Assembly: GCA_902780785.1 (NCBI GenBank)
Contig: CACZGS010000005.1
Coordinates: forward strand, 1 to 64,000
Origin: Oscillospiraceae bacterium
Lineage (GTDB): Bacteria > Bacillota > Clostridia > Saccharofermentanales > Saccharofermentanaceae
Length of the DNA: 64,000 nucleotides
Reading direction: 5' to 3'
The notes under the pieces are model-generated. The model did not search any database. It worked only from the letters and a program-made list of their open reading frames with translations, and was not told the origin of the DNA. The translations under genes were made by a program, and so were the position numbers. This document shows positions 59,385 through 64,000 of this stretch, one piece after another (position 1 is the stretch's first letter; each line of letters opens with the position of its first letter).

Positions 59385-61769
59385 ATGAATAAGAATGCTG
59401 TCAGAATTGTGTCAGCTCTGCTGGCAATTTCAATGACGCTGCCGGTCGCGGCATGCAACAAAAAGAAATCGGAGAAAAGAAGTGGTAAGAAGATCACTGC
59501 TGACACGCCGTGGTTTGACTGCAGTTCTTTCGCCGTCGAACCGCCGGTCGACAGATCAAGGAATCTGATGGTTCTTGAGCAGTCAATTCTCGATTATGAT
59601 GCGGAGAGACTACTGGTACGTACCAACGGGCGTTATGAAATTCCCGTAAACGAAGCTGATCTCATCAGTTGGAACAGTCATGATTATGACATTGATACCT
59701 TAACGATTATTGACCGCGGGACTAACGAGCCTGTTCGTAATATCGATCTTCGTGAAGGTCTGGGAAGCACCGACTCTATTGAGAGAGTCTCTGTTTCCAA
59801 TGGAAATATAGAGATTGTTTTTACACGCACCGTAGAAACTGAACCTGATTGTTTTGAATCAACCTCTTATATGAAGACTATCAATACTGACAGCGGTGCC
59901 GAAGTCAGTGTAACGGAAAACGTTCCTGATTTTGAATCTGATATCTTAAAGTATAAATTGGGAACCTATTACATAGAGGCTAAATTCTTCTTTGTCGAGA
60001 TCACGGAGACTTCCGGTTATTATCTCAGTGTAACTGCGCCTGATGGTAATACTAATGTCGTTGAACTTAAAGAAGACAGGCACTACATAGACTACATTAA
60101 CTTTATAGTTCTCGAGAATGAATCCACCGCGCTCATCAGCGCAACGACTGATTCAGAATTAAGCTTTTATAAACTCGATCTAAGATCACTCACTATAACA
60201 AGAGCCGATTCAAAGGATTACATCTGGATATTTGAAAACACGCATACATTAGAATTGGTCGGTTCTGACGGCAGTTTTTACTGCGGTACAAAGACCGGTA
60301 TCTATAAGGTCAACTTTGCGGCAAAAAGATTGGATGAACTCTTCAATTACAACAACTGCGGAATCAATAGGGATCTGTTCGCTGATCTGAACTTGATCGA
60401 TGTTAATGGAGACAGTTTTGTTTATGTACTGCGTCCTGGTGCATTCGGACAGTTTAACGATGATCCTGTGCTTAAGAGCATCGAAGTGTTCCGGTTTACA
60501 AAGTCCGGCAAGAATCCTCATGAAGGCAAGACCGTCTTGGAATTATATGCCGGAAGTAATTATATCTCTCAGTACGTAGGTGATGTTGTTGCAGAATTCA
60601 ACGATACAAACGGAAAATACTTTATCGAGTACACATACCGTTACGATCAGTCTGAAGCAGAAGCAATGGAAGCAACAAGCATGGACGAGAGCACCATGGC
60701 CAGGCTTAATATCAATACCAGACAAAGCTCACAGCTTGCTGCAGATATCGTAAACGGTGACGGTCCGGACATTCTTATTAACACGGCATACCTTAATCAG
60801 CTTAACGGCGGCAAGTATCTTGCTGATCTGACACCGTATATCGGAACTTTGGATCAGTCTAAGTATTTCACAAATGTCCTCGATGCTTTTAAAGTTGACG
60901 GAAAACTCTATAATCTGCCTATTGATTTCGCCATAAACGGCATCCAGACAAAACATGATTTCAATGTTTCATCGGGAATAGGTTTTACAACTGCCGAATA
61001 TGAGAAATTCTTAAACGAAAAACTTAACGGTAATGATGTCCTTGTCAATGGCCAGGTATTCTACTTTGCCATGCTCTTCAACGCCATGCACGATAAGTTC
61101 ATCGTTAACGGCAATGCTGATTTCACATGTCCCGAGTTTGCCGAACTTGCAAGATTCGTTAATGACAATGTACATCAGAGATCTGTTGAGGAAAATGACT
61201 TAACTGAAGATGAGCTCATTGAGATCGGAACAAACTACACTACCTGCTATGGTCCTAAAGACTATCTCTATTATTCCGTTTTATTCGGAAATGCAAACCG
61301 TTTCCTCGGTATACCGTCAACAGATGGCCGCGGTCCTTCGGTTTCCGCTAATACTTCAGTTGCAGTTTCCGCCAATGCCCTGGATGTTGAAGCGTGCGGT
61401 GAATTTGTAAAGCTCTTCATGAGCGTTGAGATGCAGGATAAGATAGCAACAGACGGACATTTCGTACTTAGCCGCGAAGCATTCAAGAAATCAGCTGCCG
61501 CAGCACTCGAATATACTAACAGTGAGAGGTTTTATTACGCTAATAACGATCAGTTCTATGATGCATACCGTATAACTGTACCCGACAAAAGCATTGATGA
61601 CCTCGAAAAAATTATCCTGAGCTGCTCTTATAACGATTCCGCAGATTCTGAGATAAGCATTATCCTGATCGAAGAGATGCCTGCATATTTCTTAGGCCAA
61701 AAAGATCTGGACTCGGTAATAAAGGTAGCCCAGAACAGAGTTCAAAAAGTTTTGGACGAACGTAAATAA
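59385..61769 (+). CDS. large solute-binding-type lipoprotein (paralogue of 28955-31315)
   Basis: A 794-aa lipoprotein with lipobox VAAC (Cys22) and the same two-part layout as the 28955-31315 protein: a beta-rich N-terminal half with ILDYDAERLLVRTNGRYEIP, then an SBP-like half (VLELYAGSNYISQYVGDVVA, DIVNGDGPDILINTAYLNQL, KVDGKLYNLPIDFAINGI, final LGQKDLDSVIKVAQNRVQKV). ATG 59385 is behind GGAGAAAG and starts the signal peptide. No transporter genes are adjacent. Own terminator. Confidence 0.75.
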   Translation: MNKNAVRIVSALLAISMTLPVAACNKKKSEKRSGKKITADTPWFDCSSFAVEPPVDRSRNLMVLEQSILDYDAERLLVRTNGRYEIPVNEADLISWNSHDYDIDTLTIIDRGTNEPVRNIDLREGLGSTDSIERVSVSNGNIEIVFTRTVETEPDCFESTSYMKTINTDSGAEVSVTENVPDFESDILKYKLGTYYIEAKFFFVEITETSGYYLSVTAPDGNTNVVELKEDRHYIDYINFIVLENESTALISATTDSELSFYKLDLRSLTITRADSKDYIWIFENTHTLELVGSDGSFYCGTKTGIYKVNFAAKRLDELFNYNNCGINRDLFADLNLIDVNGDSFVYVLRPGAFGQFNDDPVLKSIEVFRFTKSGKNPHEGKTVLELYAGSNYISQYVGDVVAEFNDTNGKYFIEYTYRYDQSEAEAMEATSMDESTMARLNINTRQSSQLAADIVNGDGPDILINTAYLNQLNGGKYLADLTPYIGTLDQSKYFTNVLDAFKVDGKLYNLPIDFAINGIQTKHDFNVSSGIGFTTAEYEKFLNEKLNGNDVLVNGQVFYFAMLFNAMHDKFIVNGNADFTCPEFAELARFVNDNVHQRSVEENDLTEDELIEIGTNYTTCYGPKDYLYYSVLFGNANRFLGIPSTDGRGPSVSANTSVAVSANALDVEACGEFVKLFMSVEMQDKIATDGHFVLSREAFKKSAAAALEYTNSERFYYANNDQFYDAYRITVPDKSIDDLEKIILSCSYNDSADSEISIILIEEMPAYFLGQKDLDSVIKVAQNRVQKVLDERK

Positions 61770-61788
61770 TCAGACAAAATAATATTAT

Positions 61789-61850
61789 AATAACCCCATG
61801 TACTTCAGCCGGATCAGCCGGCAAGAATAACCGTACAGGGGTTATTTTTT
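61789..61850 (+). terminator. intrinsic terminator
   Basis: AATAACCCC-a-TGTAC pairs with GTACAGGGGTTATT, with an internal GCCGG/CCGGC stem in the loop, and TTTTTT after it. Confidence 0.85.
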
Positions 61851-61871
61851 CGCTCTCCTCAAAAATGGATA

Positions 61872-61921
61872 TTGACACTTATGGTAATTTGTACCATAAT
61901 ACAAGTGGTACAGATAACCAT
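61872..61921 (+). promoter_or_regulatory. promoter and paired palindromes of the NAD-salvage operon
   Basis: TTGACA (61872-61877), 17 bases, CATAAT (61895-61900). ATGGTA-atttg-TACCAT (61881-61897) is a perfect 6-5-6 palindrome in the spacer, and TGGTA-cagat-AACCA (61906-61920) is a second, imperfect copy 24 bp downstream. Likely operators of the NrtR-type regulator encoded next. Confidence 0.7.
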
Positions 61922-61935
61922 TAAGGAGGAGCGCC

Positions 61936-62697
61936 ATGAAAAACAATAAGAGATCAACAAAAGACGAGATCGATTTCCTTAAGACGTACGATGCTTCCAA
62001 ATACGAGCGTCCTTCGGTCACGGCAGATATCGTGGTTCTCACATTGGATTCATCAGATGAGCTCTCGATCCTCCTGATAAAGCGTGGTGAATATCCGTTC
62101 AAAGGCTGTTGGGCAATCCCCGGAGGATTTCTTCAGGCAGGAAAAGAATCGATCGATGAAGCCGCTGCGAGAGAATTAAAGTCAGAGACCAACATCGACA
62201 ATGTATATCTTAAGCAGCTCTACACTTTCGGAAATCCCGGAAGAGATCCCAGAACCACAGTCATATCCGTCGCCTACACCGCACTCGTTCCGAAGCACAT
62301 GCTTGACATCAAGGCAGGCGACGATGCGCAGGACGCAAGGCTCTTTAAGATCAAATACGATGTGAACGGAATAGTCTTTACCAATGATGGATTGACCATA
62401 ACCGAGAGCGATCTGGCATTCGACCATAACGAGATAATCAGGATGGCAATAACCAGATTAAGGAACAGGATCGATTACGAAGATGATGCATTTAGTCTCT
62501 TGAAGAACAAGAACGAATTCACCATCTCAGAACTTAAGAGAATACATGAGACTATCAAGAACAGGTCATTGGACCTTCCGAATTTCAGAAAGACTTTCTT
62601 AAGAGATTACGTCTCATCAGGCAAAGTCAAAGATCTCGGAAAGACCGTAGTCTCAAAAGGAAAACCGGCGAGGCTTTACACACTTATCGAGGAATAG
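61936..62697 (+). CDS. nrtR: NrtR-type NUDIX regulator of NAD metabolism
   Basis: A 253-aa protein: N-terminal NUDIX domain (VTADIVVLTLDSSDELSILL, WAIPGGFLQAGKESIDEAAA) and C-terminal winged helix (KNEFTISELKRIHETI, SGKVKDLGKTVVSKG). The Nudix box reads RELKSET, lacking one Glu of REUxEE, so hydrolysis may be lost while ADP-ribose binding remains, as in several NrtR regulators. AAGGAGGAG precedes the ATG. NrtR represses NAD genes and is released by ADP-ribose-type ligands. It is 3 nt from an NMN adenylyltransferase and pnuC, which fits the role. Confidence 0.85.
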   Translation: MKNNKRSTKDEIDFLKTYDASKYERPSVTADIVVLTLDSSDELSILLIKRGEYPFKGCWAIPGGFLQAGKESIDEAAARELKSETNIDNVYLKQLYTFGNPGRDPRTTVISVAYTALVPKHMLDIKAGDDAQDARLFKIKYDVNGIVFTNDGLTITESDLAFDHNEIIRMAITRLRNRIDYEDDAFSLLKNKNEFTISELKRIHETIKNRSLDLPNFRKTFLRDYVSSGKVKDLGKTVVSKGKPARLYTLIEE

Positions 62698-62700
62698 AAG

Positions 62701-63189
62701 ATGGGTAAGATACACGGATTTTACGGCGGAAAGTTCATGCCGATGCATAAGGGCCACCTTTACTGCATTGATACAGCGGCTAGAATGTGCGACGACGTTG
62801 TGGTCATCATGTTCATCAACGGCGACGACGAGCTTAAGATTCTGAAGACCAACCACGATGAGATGCTCACAGTAAAATCACGTATCGCGCAGCTTGAAAA
62901 GGTGTGTGCCCTCTACCCTAACGTTGAGTTTCACATAATAGACGATAATCCCTTACGAGGTCCTGACGGAGAGGAAGACTGGGATAAGGAGACACCTCTT
63001 GTAAGACAATATGTACCGCACATGGATTACGTTTACTCAAGTGAGCCGCAGTACGGTGAATATTTCTCAAGAGCATATCCTGAAGCAACACACATCATAG
63101 TGGATGCAGAACGGAAGACTTACCCCATCAGTGGGACAATGATAAGGGCAATGGAATTATTGGAGGATAGACAGAAATGGATGGTATAA
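62701..63189 (+). CDS. nicotinamide-nucleotide adenylyltransferase (NadR/NadM type)
   Basis: A 162-aa nucleotidyltransferase: GGKFMPMHKGHL (residues 9-20, the GxFxPxHxGH motif) and PISGTMIRAM near the end (ISxTxxR). It adenylates NMN to NAD. It lacks the ribosylnicotinamide kinase domain of full-length NadR, so another kinase must supply NMN unless PnuC imports NMN. GAGG lies just before the ATG. Overlaps pnuC by 13 bp. Confidence 0.88.
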   Translation: MGKIHGFYGGKFMPMHKGHLYCIDTAARMCDDVVVIMFINGDDELKILKTNHDEMLTVKSRIAQLEKVCALYPNVEFHIIDDNPLRGPDGEEDWDKETPLVRQYVPHMDYVYSSEPQYGEYFSRAYPEATHIIVDAERKTYPISGTMIRAMELLEDRQKWMV

Positions 63190-63965
63190 CAGCAAACGTA
63201 AAAGAAAAAGAAGCGAACTTATTCGTAAAGATCGGCAGGGCTTTTAAGAGTCTTAAGTGGTACGAGATACTGATGTGCGTAATAATGCTCGGCATCTCCA
63301 TCTACTACGCAATAGAGCCTCAGGAAGGTACACCGCAGTGGCTTGCGATAATCAACTTTATATCCGGTTTGTGCGGCATAATGTGCATCTTCTTCTGCGC
63401 AAAGGCCAACAGAATGAACTTCCCCTTCGCAATGGTCAACACGATCGTTTTCGCGATCTACTTAGGATACTTCGGAATATGGGCAACATTCTGGCTCGAA
63501 GTTATCGTATACACACCCTTGAACATCTACAGCTGGATCAACTGGTATAAGCACAAGGATGAAGACGATAAGCTCCTTGCCAAATCCAAAGTACTCAAGT
63601 GGTGGCAGCACCTGATCGTTGCAGCATCTATCATCGCGCTGACTGTCCTGGTCTACTACGCACTGAGCTTCCTGGCAGGCGACACATGGATGAAGTTCGC
63701 TACAAAGTACGGCTGGAACGTCACAGCCATGAAGTGGATCGACGCAGCTATCTTCGCGATCGGCATCGTCGCAAGCCTTCTTGAAGCATTCAGATACAAA
63801 GCACAATACGGCTGGTGGATCGTAACTGATATAATCGCAGTAGCACAGTATGTCTTAAAGGGCGATCCGGTCTACGTCACAAAGAAAGCAATCTATCTCA
63901 TTGAAGCCTTTGTAGGCATCAGGAACTGGGGCAAGCTCGCAAAGAAGAACGTTAAGAACGAATAG
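63177..63965 (+). CDS. pnuC: PnuC-family nicotinamide riboside/mononucleotide transporter
   Basis: A 262-aa membrane protein with about seven helices and PnuC features: NFISGLCGIMCIFFCAKANR, PLNIYSWINWYKH, GWWIVTDIIAVAQYVLKGDP. It takes up nicotinamide riboside (or related precursors) by facilitated diffusion, driven by downstream phosphorylation. GGAGGATAG precedes the ATG. Last gene seen of the operon; the window ends 35 nt later without a visible terminator. Confidence 0.92.
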   Translation: MDGITANVKEKEANLFVKIGRAFKSLKWYEILMCVIMLGISIYYAIEPQEGTPQWLAIINFISGLCGIMCIFFCAKANRMNFPFAMVNTIVFAIYLGYFGIWATFWLEVIVYTPLNIYSWINWYKHKDEDDKLLAKSKVLKWWQHLIVAASIIALTVLVYYALSFLAGDTWMKFATKYGWNVTAMKWIDAAIFAIGIVASLLEAFRYKAQYGWWIVTDIIAVAQYVLKGDPVYVTKKAIYLIEAFVGIRNWGKLAKKNVKNE

Positions 63966-64000
63966 GCGTTATCAATTTAATAATTCGAAAAAAGAACAGG

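Overview
The window looks like a chromosome segment of a low-to-mid GC anaerobic member of the class Clostridia (Bacillota). Evidence is strong AGGAGG-type ribosome binding sites, a Tn916-type Xis/Int pair, BlaI/BlaR1, a UvrX/YolD-type polymerase pair, an NrtR-NadR-PnuC operon, many small Ser/Thr-rich lipoproteins with clostridial lipoboxes, and a sortase-anchored surface protein. No rRNA, tRNA or CRISPR was seen, so genus cannot be fixed.

Left end (1-7.3 kb): an accessory region. The first 230 bases hold a complete leader (promoter, 20-codon Met/Tyr-rich ORF, terminator) for a minus-strand gene lying beyond the left edge. Next come an excisionase and a tyrosine integrase, ending in an att-like CTTCTCCGCCA. 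A second, 5'-deleted copy of the integrase tail with the same att-like sequence lies 4.2 kb further on, so two related elements seem to have accreted at one site. Between them are a small-molecule kinase, a His/Ser-rich TPM-like membrane protein bracketed by a perfect 36-bp direct repeat, and a metallo-beta-lactamase-fold hydrolase.

7.4-24.5 kb: housekeeping and surface genes: PEBP-like and other lipoproteins, an immunity-like (Imm70/DUF4304) protein paired with a PARG-like ADP-ribose hydrolase, GNAT enzymes, the error-prone polymerase pair followed by an unannotated small RNA with its own promoter and terminator, an AlkZ-related protein, a polysaccharide deacetylase with cell-wall-binding repeats, a run of small lipoproteins and zinc-ribbon membrane proteins.

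24.6-45.7 kb: an ABC exporter operon with a CPBP protease, a BlaI-BlaR1 pair in front of a large solute-binding-like lipoprotein (paralogue at 59.4 kb), a five-gene redox/NUDIX/LUD operon, a membrane-tethered HNH protein, a large sortase-anchored protein, and the first of two MutS-like ATPases lacking the mismatch-recognition domain.

45.8-55.1 kb: the most coherent and interesting part is a sulfur regulon. Genes for methionine uptake (MetQ; MetN-MetI), methionine-to-cysteine conversion (MccB, MccA) and Fe-S assembly (IscS, IscU) are driven by three promoters. Each carries the same 19-bp operator on its -35 box, and a fourth copy sits on the promoter of an IscR/CymR-type Rrf2 regulator that has four clustered cysteines. 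Two of the transcripts then pass through a cysteine-codon-rich leader ORF and a terminator with a matching antiterminator arm. The inferred logic is two-layer control: a Rrf2 repressor at initiation and ribosome-mediated attenuation sensing Cys-tRNA during elongation.

55.1-64 kb: membrane proteins, an RpiB-like protein, the second MutS-like ATPase, the second large SBP-like lipoprotein, and an NAD salvage operon (NrtR-type regulator, NMN adenylyltransferase, PnuC) with a promoter carrying paired palindromes.
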